Source of the DNA: Chelativorans intermedius
GTDB taxonomy: Bacteria > Pseudomonadota > Alphaproteobacteria > Rhizobiales > Rhizobiaceae
Direction of reading: 5' to 3'
Assembly (NCBI RefSeq): GCF_025398255.1
Contig: NZ_JAODNW010000001.1
Location: forward strand, 248,001 to 312,000
Length of the DNA stretch: 64,000 bases
Shown here: in pieces, positions 24,178-32,753 of the stretch
Position numbering within the stretch: position 1 is the first letter of the stretch
Layout: each line of letters begins with the position of its first letter
Notes under the pieces: generated by a model
The model's input: only the letters and a program-made list of their open reading frames with translations
Databases searched by the model: none
What the model was told of the DNA's origin: nothing
Translations under genes and position numbers: made by a program

Positions 24178-25461
24178 TCATGCTGCCGCATGCAGGAGCG
24201 CGTCGAGGCTGGCGGCCATCACCTTCGCCGATTCTGCCATGTCCTCGATCCCCACCCACTCGTCCGGCCGGTGGGCGAGGTCCAGGATGCCGGGGCCATA
24301 GGCCACGCAATCATGGAGATGGCCGAAGCGGACGACGTGCTTCTGATCGTAGGTGCCCGGCGAGATCACATATTCCGGCTCCCTGCCGAAGACGGCGCGG
24401 ATGGCGCCGGCAAGCGCGGTCGGCACCGGTGCGTCGCGCTCGGTCATCAGGGGCAGCACCTCCATCAGGTCACGGATTTCGTAGTCGAAGCGCGGGCGCC
24501 TGCGCTTCAGCCGCTCCAGGATGGCGATCACCTCGCTCTTCACCTCGGCAATGTCTTCCTCGATGAGGAAGCGGCGGTCGATCACGAGCCGGCAGGAATG
24601 GGCGACATTGGGGGAGGGCAGCCCGGGGAAGAAATCCTCCGTCTGGCCGCCATGGATGGAGTTGATGTTCAGGGTGGAGCGGCGCGCCTCCTCCGGCACC
24701 ACCGGCATGCGCGTCTGCTTCCTGTCGAGGGCGGGAAAAAGCTCTTCCTCGAAGGCGGCGAGGACCGCACCCATGTGGCGGATCGCCGAGTCGCCCAGGA
24801 ACGGCATGGAACCATGGGCGATCGTTCCCCGCGTCTCGATCTGCGCCCACCACACGCCGCGATGGCCGAGGCATATGCGGTCCTTGTTGAGCGGCTCGGG
24901 AATGATGACATGGTCGACGCGCGGCCGGGAGAAGAAGCCCTGCCTGGCCAGATGCGCAACGCCCCCATAGCCGCCCGATTCCTCGTCGGCCGTGCCGGAG
25001 ATCTCGACGGCGCCGGGGAAGGTGGGGTGGACGGCCAGAAACGCCTCCACCGCGATGATGGAGGCGGCCAGGCCGCCCTTCATGTCGCAGGCGCCGCGGC
25101 CGAACACCTTGCCGTCGCGGACGACGCCGGCAAAGGGATCGAGCGTCCAGCCGTCTCCGGCCTCCACCACGTCGATATGCGAGTTGAAATGCACGGTGGG
25201 GCCGGGTCGTCCGCCCTCGCGGCGTGCCACCACATTGGTGCGCGGATAGCGGTCGCAGTCTCCGGGCGCGCCCTCGCCGCGAATGAGCCGGGTCTCGAAG
25301 CCGCGGGCGGCAAGCCGCCTGGCAATATATTCCGCGCATGGCGTATAGGCTTCGCCCGGCGGGTTCACCGTCGGAAAGCGGATCAGATCGACGGTGAGGG
25401 CTGCGAGTTCCTCGATGCGCTCGTCCACGGCGCGCAGCAGTCTTTCATCCATGGCGGCCAT
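24178..25461 (-). CDS. M20-family deacylase/peptidase (ArgE/DapE-like)
   Basis: 427 aa, cytosolic zinc hydrolase. Metal ligands: His in FNSHIDVVEAG, Asp in FGRGACDMKGG, Glu-Glu in GTADEESGG (catalytic Glu plus ligand), Glu in IIPEPLNKD and the C-terminal His in PGTYDQKHVVRFGH. ArgE/DapE/ACY1-like enzymes cleave N-acyl amino acids or succinyl-diaminopimelate; here it is probably the first enzyme acting on the cargo of the adjacent ABC transporter, 61 nt downstream. The start at 25461 (MAAMDERLL) is uncertain; 25452 is equally possible and neither has a strong ribosome site. Confidence 0.85.
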   Translation of the reverse strand: MAAMDERLLRAVDERIEELAALTVDLIRFPTVNPPGEAYTPCAEYIARRLAARGFETRLIRGEGAPGDCDRYPRTNVVARREGGRPGPTVHFNSHIDVVEAGDGWTLDPFAGVVRDGKVFGRGACDMKGGLAASIIAVEAFLAVHPTFPGAVEISGTADEESGGYGGVAHLARQGFFSRPRVDHVIIPEPLNKDRICLGHRGVWWAQIETRGTIAHGSMPFLGDSAIRHMGAVLAAFEEELFPALDRKQTRMPVVPEEARRSTLNINSIHGGQTEDFFPGLPSPNVAHSCRLVIDRRFLIEEDIAEVKSEVIAILERLKRRRPRFDYEIRDLMEVLPLMTERDAPVPTALAGAIRAVFGREPEYVISPGTYDQKHVVRFGHLHDCVAYGPGILDLAHRPDEWVGIEDMAESAKVMAASLDALLHAAA

Positions 25462-25598
25462 TGAGCCGGGAAATGCCTGGCTTGGCAAGATGCCCGCATT
25501 CCCGTCTTTTCCCGCTGAGGTTTGCAAATCCCGCCGTTTTCGCGTGTACTTTCCCCTGGGTGCTCTGGGGAGGAGGCTCGAAGACAGGGGGGAATATC

Positions 25599-26030
25599 AT
25601 GAAACGGGTGTTTCTGGCCGTCGCGGCGATGGCCGTGATCACGTGGGCGCTTGCCGGCGAAGGCCGGGCGGCGACGCTTGAAGCCAGGGTCAGCATATCG
25701 CGGCAGGAGATGACGGTGACACATCGCGGCCGCGTGCTCCACCGCTGGCCCGTTTCCACCGCGCGCAAGGGCTACGTCACGCCGCGCGGGCGCTGGCGGC
25801 CGACGCGCATGCACCGCATGTGGCACTCGCGCAAATACGACATGGCGCCGATGCCCCATTCCATCTTCTACTACCGCGGCTACGCCATCCACGGCACCGA
25901 TGCGGTCGGCAAGCTTGGCCGGCCCGCCTCGCATGGCTGCGTGAGGCTGCATCCCGACAACGCGGCCAGGCTGTTCTCGCTCGTCAGGCAGGTGGGGCCC
26001 GCCGCCACGCGCATCGTCGTGGTGGATTGA
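25599..26030 (+). CDS. L,D-transpeptidase (YkuD domain), exported
   Basis: 143 aa with a signal peptide (about 1-24, ending GEGRAA). The YkuD catalytic signature is intact: HGTD (His98) and RPASHGCVRLHPDNA with His112, Cys114 and Arg116. Links or anchors peptidoglycan stem peptides through Dap in the periplasm. It is short for the family, comprising essentially only the catalytic domain. AGGGGGG upstream of the ATG is a strong ribosome site. Divergent from the deacylase; 6 nt from the convergent lpxXL end. Confidence 0.9.
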   Translation: MKRVFLAVAAMAVITWALAGEGRAATLEARVSISRQEMTVTHRGRVLHRWPVSTARKGYVTPRGRWRPTRMHRMWHSRKYDMAPMPHSIFYYRGYAIHGTDAVGKLGRPASHGCVRLHPDNAARLFSLVRQVGPAATRIVVVD

Positions 26031-26036
26031 GGCGCT

Positions 26037-26969
26037 TCAGCGCCTGGGATTGCTGAGCTCCCAGCGGCGGTGGAACCACATCCACTGGCCGGGATTGGCG
26101 CGCACCCATTCCTCCACCACGTCGTTGAGCTGCTGGGCCATTTTCTCCACGTCCACCGCGCCGGTCCCGTCGCGCGGCAGGTCGAGCTTCTCGCCCACTT
26201 CGAGGCGAAAGCGGCCTCCGGGCAGGCGGATGCAATGGGCAGGGTAGACATCGCAGTCATACTGGCGGGCAAGCTTCGGCACCAGCGGGCTCGTTTCGCA
26301 GAGCCGGTCGAAGAAGCGGGTGCGCACACCGCGCCGGAATTTTTGGTCGACCAGCGCGCCGATGTTGCCGCCTTCCTCCAGCACGCGGGCAAGCTGCAGT
26401 GCGGCGCCGGCGCGTGAGGGCAGAAGCCCGCCCATGGTGGCGCTGCGCGTGCGATGGATGTAGTCGGCGATATAGGGATTGTTTGGCGGGCGGAAGAGGG
26501 CGGTCACATCGAGCCCGAAGGTCGCCGCCGCGATCGGCAGGAACTCGAAATTGCCGATATGGGCAGTGAAGAAGATGTGCGGCTTGTCCTCCGCGCGCAC
26601 GCGCTTGAAGATCTCGATGCCGCAGACCTCGACGCGGCCGGGCTCCGGCGCCTCGGGATCGAAGTCGAACAGCCTGTCGAGAAAGACGTATTCGACCGAA
26701 AGCCGCGCCATGTTGGCCCACATGTCGGAGGCGATGGCCTCGATCTCTTCTTCCGATTTTTCGGGATAGGCCCGGCGCAGATTGTCGAGCGCCACGCGGT
26801 GGCGGCCGACCAGCGGGCCGATGCGGCGGGCAACGCGCTCAGCGAAGTTCAGCGCGCGGTCGGGCGGCAGGCGGCGCAGAAGCGCCAGGAGGGCGAGCGA
26901 AACCTGCGCCGTCAGCCAGTGCTCGACAGTCTTCAGCCGGCGGCCGAATGTCGCGAGAAGCCTTTTCAT
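26037..26969 (-). CDS. lpxXL: Lipid A very-long-chain acyltransferase LpxXL
   Basis: 310 aa. LpxL/HtrB-type acyltransferase: catalytic HxxxxE motif HIGNFE (about 138-143), preceded by an N-terminal hydrophobic helix for the inner membrane. Adds the very-long-chain (omega-1)-hydroxy fatty acid carried by AcpXL to lipid A. Last gene of the acpXL operon, 6 nt after adh2XL, which makes LpxXL more likely than an ordinary lauroyl transferase. Confidence 0.92.
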   Translation of the reverse strand: MKRLLATFGRRLKTVEHWLTAQVSLALLALLRRLPPDRALNFAERVARRIGPLVGRHRVALDNLRRAYPEKSEEEIEAIASDMWANMARLSVEYVFLDRLFDFDPEAPEPGRVEVCGIEIFKRVRAEDKPHIFFTAHIGNFEFLPIAAATFGLDVTALFRPPNNPYIADYIHRTRSATMGGLLPSRAGAALQLARVLEEGGNIGALVDQKFRRGVRTRFFDRLCETSPLVPKLARQYDCDVYPAHCIRLPGGRFRLEVGEKLDLPRDGTGAVDVEKMAQQLNDVVEEWVRANPGQWMWFHRRWELSNPRR

Positions 26970-26975
26970 GCCGCG

Positions 26976-28004
26976 TTACCGAACGCGCAGGATGATCTTG
27001 CCGAAGACGTCGCGGCCTTCCATGCGGCTGAGCGCCGTGCCGATCTCCTCAAAACCCACTTCCGTGTCGATGACCGGGGTGACCAGTCCGGCAGCCATTT
27101 TCTGCATGGCGTCGGCCATGTTCTGCATCCGGCAGCCGAAGGAGCCGAAGATCTTCAACTGCTGCTGGAAGAGCTGCATCAGGTTCATGTTCGTCGATAC
27201 GCCGGAGGTGGAGCCGCAGGTCACGAGCCGGCCGCCGCGCCGCAGCGACAGCATCGAGCCCGCCCAGGTATCCGCGCCCACATGCTCGAAGACCACGTCC
27301 ACGCCGCGCTTCCTGGTGATCTTGCGCACCGCGCCCTCGAAGCGCTCCTCGCGGTAGTTGATGACGTGGTCGGCGCCCAGCGCGCGGGCCTTTTCCGCCT
27401 TGTCCGGCGAGCCGACGGTGGTGATGACGGTGCAGCCGATGCGTTTTGCAAGCTGGATTGCGGCCGATCCGATGCCGGAACCGCCGGCATGGACAAGGAT
27501 CGTCTCGCCCGGCTCCAGCCGCGCATTGTCGAAGAGCATGTGCTCCACCGTGCCGAAGGTGACAGGGGCGACCGCCGCGCCGATCGCGTCCACACCGGGC
27601 GGTGCGGGCACCAGAAGCCGCGCCGGCATGTTGATCCTCTCCTGCGCGAAGCCGTCCAGATGAAAGCCGTGCACGCCGCCCACATGCTCGCACAGATTGT
27701 CGCGCCCCTCCCGGCAGGGGCGGCACAGGCCGCAGGTGCGCGCGCCATAGATGGAGACAAGCTGGCCGGGCGCGAGCCCCGCCACGCCGGGTCCTACCGC
27801 GTCAACCTCGCCCGATGCCTCGGCCCCCACCACCAGCGGCAGTTGGCGCTTGGCAAAGGCCATGCCGCGCCAGCCCCACACATCGATGTGGTTCAGCGCC
27901 ACCGCCGCAATGCGCACCGTCACCTCGCCATGGCCGGGCGGCGGCGGCGGCGGAATGTCGGCGATTTCGAGCTTGCGGTCGGCGATGAGCTGCAATGCGC
28001 GCAT
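26976..28004 (-). CDS. adh2XL: Zinc-dependent alcohol dehydrogenase-like protein Adh2XL
   Basis: 342 aa, MDR superfamily. Structural-zinc Cys cluster CGLCRPCREGRDNLC (about 91-105), NAD(P) motif GGSGIGSAAIQLAK (about 157-170). It is conserved in the lipid A VLCFA cluster of rhizobia, where its exact step (perhaps an enoyl or keto reduction during chain extension) is not settled. It lies 113 nt behind fabF1XL; that gap contains the second copy of the dispersed repeat. Confidence 0.9.
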   Translation of the reverse strand: MRALQLIADRKLEIADIPPPPPPGHGEVTVRIAAVALNHIDVWGWRGMAFAKRQLPLVVGAEASGEVDAVGPGVAGLAPGQLVSIYGARTCGLCRPCREGRDNLCEHVGGVHGFHLDGFAQERINMPARLLVPAPPGVDAIGAAVAPVTFGTVEHMLFDNARLEPGETILVHAGGSGIGSAAIQLAKRIGCTVITTVGSPDKAEKARALGADHVINYREERFEGAVRKITRKRGVDVVFEHVGADTWAGSMLSLRRGGRLVTCGSTSGVSTNMNLMQLFQQQLKIFGSFGCRMQNMADAMQKMAAGLVTPVIDTEVGFEEIGTALSRMEGRDVFGKIILRVR

Positions 28005-28021
28005 GGATCAGGTTCTCGGCA

Positions 28022-28124
28022 AGTAGCGAATAGGGAGTAGCGAATAGCGAATAGGAGAAAGCTCTGCGATCGGCAAACCTGCAGGCGTCGAATCCACCAT
28101 TCGCCACCTCTTATTCGCTATTGG
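28022..28124. repeat. Dispersed palindromic intergenic repeat, copy 2
   Basis: The left part (28022-28055) repeats AGCGAATAG units in tandem; the right part (28098-28124) is roughly their inverted copy and overlaps the fabF1XL stop codon at 28118-28120. The core GCGAATAGGGAGTA is shared with copy 1 (1143-1266). Its location inside an operon means it is not a full terminator there; a role in mRNA processing is possible (inference). Confidence 0.65.
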
Positions 28125-29398
28125 CTTCTTTGTCCGGCCTCCCTCGCCATCACCAGGCAGGTGTTCTGTCCGCCGAAGCCGAAGGAGTTGGAAAGGACCG
28201 TTGCCACCTCCGCCTCGCGCTTCACATTCGGCACGACGTCGAGTTCGATGGCGGGATCGGGAATCTCGTAGTTGATGGTGGGGGGAATGACCCCCTCGCG
28301 CATGGTGAGGATGGAGAACACCGCCTCCACCGCGCCGGCGGCCGAGAGCGTGTGCCCGATCATGGATTTGTTGGAGGATATGGGAATGGTCGGCATGCGC
28401 TCGCCGAAGACGGTTGACAGCGACAGGTGCTCCATCTTGTCGTTTTCCGGCGTCGAGGTGCCGTGGGCATTGATGTAGTCGATCTCGTCCTCCGCCAGGC
28501 CGGCGTCGGCAAGGGCCGCGCGCACGGCGGCGATGGCGGGCGAGCCGTCGGGCTTGGAGCGGGTGCGGTGAAAGTCGTCCGCCCGCTCGCCGCATCCCAG
28601 CATGATGCCCAGGACCTCGGCACCGCGCGACAGCGCGCTTTCCAGCGATTCGAGCACCATCGCGCCCGCGCCTTCGGCCAGCACAAAGCCGCTGCGGTCC
28701 TTGGAGAAGGGCTTTGAGGCCTTTTCCGGGATGTCGTTCTGCGTGGTCAGTGCCGAAAGCAAGGAGAAGCGGATCAGCGCCTCGGCCGTGGCCGAACCGT
28801 CGGCGCCGATGGCCAGCGCTCGCTCGCATTCGCCGCGACGGATCGCCTCCATGCCGAGCTGGATGGCCGTGGCGCCGGAGGCGCAGGCCGTGGACAATGT
28901 GATGGGCAGGCCGCGCGTGCCATATTTTTCCGCCAGCCGGTCGGCGATGGTGGCAAACTGGCTCTCGTCGAAGAGCTCCCGGTCGCCGGCCTCGCGCGCC
29001 GCCTCGATGAGGCTGCGCCAGTCGCCGCCGCGTCGCGATTGCGCATAAAGGCGCAGGCGGTGATGCCAATCAAGCTCGACGGGCGGGGCGGCCAGGAACA
29101 GCGGGCCGCGAAAGTCGGTCTTCGGCAGGCCGGCCTCGCCCACCGCCTCGCTGGCCGCGAGATCGGCCAGTGCGAAGGTGAGGGCGCTGGCGCCGCGCCG
29201 GCTTTCGGGCAGGAAGTCGACCGTTCCGGCAATCCTTGTGGCCAGATGGTCGGTGGGAAAACGCGTGATGGGATGGATGCCCGAGCGCCCGCTGGTCAGC
29301 GCCATCCAGTTCTCCGCCTTGCCCTGGCCGAGCGAGGTGATCACGCCCATGCCGGTGACGGCGACGAGGGGCCTTCCGAAGCTGTCAGTTGTCTTCAT
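28118..29398 (-). CDS. fabF1XL: Beta-ketoacyl-ACP synthase FabF1XL
   Basis: 426 aa, thiolase fold. A complete Cys-His-His set is visible: TACASG with Cys172, NAHGTST with His312, and SNKSMIGHT with Lys344 and His349. Elongates acyl chains on AcpXL toward the C28-type fatty acid of lipid A. 11 nt behind fabF2XL. It has all catalytic residues, whereas its partner does not, so the two may work as a ketosynthase/chain-length-factor pair. The last residues and the stop codon fall within a repeat element. Confidence 0.92.
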   Translation of the reverse strand: MKTTDSFGRPLVAVTGMGVITSLGQGKAENWMALTSGRSGIHPITRFPTDHLATRIAGTVDFLPESRRGASALTFALADLAASEAVGEAGLPKTDFRGPLFLAAPPVELDWHHRLRLYAQSRRGGDWRSLIEAAREAGDRELFDESQFATIADRLAEKYGTRGLPITLSTACASGATAIQLGMEAIRRGECERALAIGADGSATAEALIRFSLLSALTTQNDIPEKASKPFSKDRSGFVLAEGAGAMVLESLESALSRGAEVLGIMLGCGERADDFHRTRSKPDGSPAIAAVRAALADAGLAEDEIDYINAHGTSTPENDKMEHLSLSTVFGERMPTIPISSNKSMIGHTLSAAGAVEAVFSILTMREGVIPPTINYEIPDPAIELDVVPNVKREAEVATVLSNSFGFGGQNTCLVMAREAGQRSQ

Positions 29399-29409
29399 GG
29401 CTCTCTTCC

Positions 29410-30594
29410 TCAGGCCTGCACCACGAGCCCGATGCCTTCGAAGCAGTTGTAGCCAACGGCCGTCGCCAGCGCGGCCGAAGGGGCGGCTTCGACAGGTGGC
29501 TCGCCTTCCGCGAATGGCGGATAGGCCGCTCCATGGTGTATGGCGAGTGCCGCGAGCGCAACCGCGAAGGGAAACTGCGCCTCCTTCATGTGCCCGGTGA
29601 GGGAGGAGAAGCCGCGCAGGGCGATGGTCCTGCGCGCACCGAGCGCCGCCTTCTCGGCCCGCGTCGCCTCATGCGCGCCGGAGGCGCCGGAAAGGGCGAG
29701 CAGCGGCGCGTCGCTGCGGGCAAGCTGGTCCACCATCTCTCCCAGGGCGTCCTGCAGGCCGTTGCCGCTCCGCCTTGCCCGGCCAGAGACGACCGGCCCC
29801 AGGGCCGCATAGGGGGGGCGCCCGCGCTTCTCCGCGTGTTCGCGCGATTCCAGCACCAGAAAGGCCGCGCCCGAGCCGGTGATCACCCCGCCGCCATCCT
29901 CGGGCCGGCGCTGCCAGACGGGCGACCAGCCACCCCGCTGCAGATAGCGGCCGAGCTCGTAGGCCAGCAGCATGTCGGGGTGCTCGGTCTGGAAGGCGCC
30001 TCCCACAAGAACCAGGCTCGACTGGCCGGCGCGGATGCGCGCGGCGGCCGTCTCCACGGCGGCCACGCCGGCACCTTCCTCGCCCATGAAGGTGCGCGAG
30101 GAGCCCGTGACCTTGTGAACGATGGAGATGTTGCCGGCCAGCAGGTTGGAAAGCTGGGCCAGGAAGAGGGTGGGCCGCAGCTCTGTGGTCAGCTTCTCGT
30201 TGAGGAGCACGTCATGATCGTTGCGGGCGAGCGAAGCGTCGAGGATGCCCTGATCCACCTCGATGTCGCGCTCGCCGCCGCCGGCGGCCACCACCATGTC
30301 GGTGGCGGCGCACAGCGCCTCGTCTTCCTTCAGTCCGGCATCGTCCAGCGCCAGCCCCGCCGTAAAGGTGCCCAGCCGCTGCCAGGTCTCCATCTGGCGC
30401 TGGTCTCCGCGCCGGGGGATCTGGGTGCTCCAGTCGATGTCCGGCAAGGGATGCACGGTATAGGGAGCGAAGCGTGCGTCATCGACCACCGGCTGCGGCG
30501 CCTTCGCCGTCAGCGCCTGCCAATGCGCCTCGGCACCAAGGCCCAGCGAGGAAACAACGCCGATCCCGGTGATGACAACGTCCTTCGGGTTCAT
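29410..30594 (-). CDS. fabF2XL: Ketosynthase-like protein FabF2XL lacking catalytic Cys
   Basis: 394 aa, FabF-like fold by overall layout (ITGIGVVSSLG at the start, GSGAAFLVLE, LTGHMKEAQ). The segment that should hold the catalytic Cys reads VTGSSRTFMGEEGAG (about 162-176) with Ser at the nucleophile position, and the first catalytic His (NAHGT in its neighbour) is replaced by SGASGAHEAT. Only the last His (TGHMKEA) is kept. It therefore probably does not condense acyl chains itself and may act as a chain-length or decarboxylating partner of FabF1XL (inference). Located 33 nt behind acpXL, where fabZXL stands in other rhizobia. Confidence 0.88.
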   Translation of the reverse strand: MNPKDVVITGIGVVSSLGLGAEAHWQALTAKAPQPVVDDARFAPYTVHPLPDIDWSTQIPRRGDQRQMETWQRLGTFTAGLALDDAGLKEDEALCAATDMVVAAGGGERDIEVDQGILDASLARNDHDVLLNEKLTTELRPTLFLAQLSNLLAGNISIVHKVTGSSRTFMGEEGAGVAAVETAAARIRAGQSSLVLVGGAFQTEHPDMLLAYELGRYLQRGGWSPVWQRRPEDGGGVITGSGAAFLVLESREHAEKRGRPPYAALGPVVSGRARRSGNGLQDALGEMVDQLARSDAPLLALSGASGAHEATRAEKAALGARRTIALRGFSSLTGHMKEAQFPFAVALAALAIHHGAAYPPFAEGEPPVEAAPSAALATAVGYNCFEGIGLVVQA

Positions 30595-30627
30595 GTCGCC
30601 TCGCTGCTGATTCGAGTGGCGGCCTGC

Positions 30628-30909
30628 TCAGGCGGCCTTGGCGGCGACCAGACTGTCGATCTTGGCGCACAGGTTCTTCATGACGAAATACTCCTCGGTG
30701 GAGACCTTTCCGTCATTCACTTCCTGCGTCCACTGTTCCAGCGGCACCTTGATTCCGAATTCCTTGTCGATCGCGAACACGATGTCCAGAAAGTCCAGGC
30801 TGTCGATGCCCAGATCGTCGATGGTGTGGCTTTCCGGAGTAATCTTGTCACGGTCGATCTCGCTCGTCTCGGCGATGATGTCGGCAACCTTGTCGAATGT
30901 CGTCGTCAC
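30628..30909 (-). CDS. acpXL: Acyl carrier protein AcpXL
   Basis: 93 aa. The phosphopantetheine Ser37 is in [31 protein letters not shown] and [20 protein letters not shown] match rhizobial AcpXL closely and set it apart from housekeeping ACP. Carries the growing very-long-chain acyl group for lipid A. The start is taken as GTG at 30909, with GAGGG 7 nt upstream and the right family length; a TTG 27 nt further up is less likely. First gene of the VLCFA operon. Confidence 0.95.
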   Translation of the reverse strand: MTTTFDKVADIIAETSEIDRDKITPESHTIDDLGIDSLDFLDIVFAIDKEFGIKVPLEQWTQEVNDGKVSTEEYFVMKNLCAKIDSLVAAKAA

Positions 30910-31027
30910 TGCGGTTCCCTCGGTGTAGGGATTCAATTGCTGGGTATGGGCGGCTGTCTAATCGGTTTTTGACGGCAGGAAAAGGGCGAAACGCCTCTCG
31001 GTCGCCTCCTGCGGCGCGAAAAGAGCC

Positions 31028-31582
31028 TCACCGGAAGGTGATGCGCCCGGCCAACCCCACCGTCTCGCCTGCGCGCGACAGCACCACTGCCTCCGCCGGG
31101 CGCGGCCGCACGCCGGCTATAGCCTGGATGTTTGCCGGGTGCGTGACCATGAGCAGGTTGCCCGACCCCCGATAGGCAAGGATCCGCTCCAGCATGGCCT
31201 GGATCTGCTCCTCCGCCGCTTCCGGGTCGGCGCTGAGATCGTCGAGCGGTGCGAACGCCTCGATGGGGCTGTCGCGGAAGGCGATATCGGCGGTCTCGCG
31301 CGCCCGGCAATAGCGGCTGGTCAGCACCATCTCGATGGGGGCCGCGCGGGCGTAGAACAGCGCCCCCATGCTGCGTGCCTGCTGCCGGCCCTGGTCTGAA
31401 AGGTTGCTCTGGGTCGCGCAATTGCCCAGTTCGAGATTCGCCGGGTCCTCGCTGCCCAGCGCCAAGGCGTGGTTGACGAGCACGACCTGCCCACCATTGC
31501 GCAGCAAGGCCCAGCCCGCCTCCGTCGCCATCGCGGTGCTGGCGGCGAGGAGCATCACGAGAGCGATGGCAATGCGAAACAT
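31028..31582 (-). CDS. Exported histidine-phosphatase-like protein with altered RHG motif
   Basis: 184 aa with a signal peptide (about 1-20, ASTAMA). Histidine phosphatase (SixA/PGM-like) fold: VVLVNHALALG (33-43) stands where the family has an Arg-His-Gly/Ala motif, then TSRYCRARETADIAF and MVTHPANIQAI with the second His. The first catalytic Arg is Asn37, while His38 and the later Arg/His remain. Activity may be lost or changed. GGAGG precedes the ATG. It lies upstream of acpXL on the same strand with a 118-nt gap, probably a separate unit. Confidence 0.8.
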   Translation of the reverse strand: MFRIAIALVMLLAASTAMATEAGWALLRNGGQVVLVNHALALGSEDPANLELGNCATQSNLSDQGRQQARSMGALFYARAAPIEMVLTSRYCRARETADIAFRDSPIEAFAPLDDLSADPEAAEEQIQAMLERILAYRGSGNLLMVTHPANIQAIAGVRPRPAEAVVLSRAGETVGLAGRITFR

Positions 31583-31723
31583 GCTGTCCTCCGGGCTTGG
31601 CCGACCCCTTCATATAGGAGGAGGGCGCGCAGGCAAGCAATTGCGGCCGCCTCGATTGTGTATTGCCGTGCATTGCCGCCCCCGGCGCTTGCCGTCACCC
31701 GATGGCTGCCATAAAGCGGGTGG

Positions 31724-32671
31724 ATGTCCTCCCTTGTCGAAACCATCGCCTTCATCTTCGGACTGGTCGCGCTGGGCTATGCCGCCGGCTGGTTCGGCCT
31801 GCTGAAGCAGCAGACCGGCGATGCGCTCTCCGATTTCGCGGTCTCGGTGGCTGTTCCCCTCCTGCTGTTCAGGACCATGGCAGGGGCGGATTTCGGCGGC
31901 AGCCTGCCGCTCGGCCTGTGGGTGTCCTATTTCACCGCCGTCGCCGTCACATGGCTTGCCGGCCATCTGGTGATCGTCCATGCCTTCGGCAGGGAAAAGC
32001 GCGCCGCCGTGGTGGGCGGCCTGGCGTCGAGCTTCTCCAATCTGGTGCTGCTCGGCATCCCCTTCATGCTGGGCGTCTACGGACAGCCCGGCTTCGAGGT
32101 GCTCTCCCTCATCGTGTCGATCCACCTGCCCATCATGATCGGCACCAGCATCCTGCTGTTCGGCTGGCTGGGCGAGGGGGAGGAGGCGCGCGGCCTTGCC
32201 GGCGCGGCGGCGGACTTTGCCCGCAGCCTGGCGTCAAGCCCGCTCATCATCGGCATTGCCGCCGGGCTCCTTTGGCGCGCCGCCGGCATCGGGATGCCCT
32301 CGCTCATGGAGCGGCTGGTGGATGCGCTGGCCGACGTGGCGGGTCCCGTGGCGCTGTTCGCCATGGGGCTTGGTCTCAGGCGCTACGGCATTACAGGCAA
32401 TGTGCGCCCGGCGCTGGCCGTGGCGGGGCTCAAGCTCTTCCTGATGCCGGGCATCGCCCTTGTGATGGCAAAGCTTATGGGCCTGCCGCCGATGAGCGCC
32501 AAGGTGGTGGTGGCCGCCGCGTCGTTGCCCTCCGGGGTCAACCCCTATCTGATCGCCATGCGGTTCGGCACCGGCCAGGCGATCTCGTCCAACGCGATGA
32601 GCCTCGGCACTGCCGCCGCCGTGCTGACGACGGCTTTCTGGCTGGCGGTGGCACAATGGGTGATCGGCTGA
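31724..32671 (+). CDS. AEC-family (auxin efflux carrier-type) permease
   Basis: 315 aa inner-membrane protein with about ten hydrophobic segments in two five-helix halves (FGLVALGYAAGWFGLL start; SSFSNLVLLGIPFMLGVYG; ASLPSGVNPYLIAMRFG late). Asn and Pro inside helices (SNLVLLGIP and SGVNPY) are family hallmarks. Members export or import organic anions such as malate or malonate; the substrate here is open. Monocistronic-looking, 82 nt before gabD. Confidence 0.87.
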   Translation: MSSLVETIAFIFGLVALGYAAGWFGLLKQQTGDALSDFAVSVAVPLLLFRTMAGADFGGSLPLGLWVSYFTAVAVTWLAGHLVIVHAFGREKRAAVVGGLASSFSNLVLLGIPFMLGVYGQPGFEVLSLIVSIHLPIMIGTSILLFGWLGEGEEARGLAGAAADFARSLASSPLIIGIAAGLLWRAAGIGMPSLMERLVDALADVAGPVALFAMGLGLRRYGITGNVRPALAVAGLKLFLMPGIALVMAKLMGLPPMSAKVVVAAASLPSGVNPYLIAMRFGTGQAISSNAMSLGTAAAVLTTAFWLAVAQWVIG

Positions 32672-32753
32672 GCGGGCTTGTATTCCGCGCGGTTGCCTCT
32701 AGCTTTCGGGCAGACGGATCGAAGACAGGCGCCCGCGGCGCGAAGGAGGAAGC

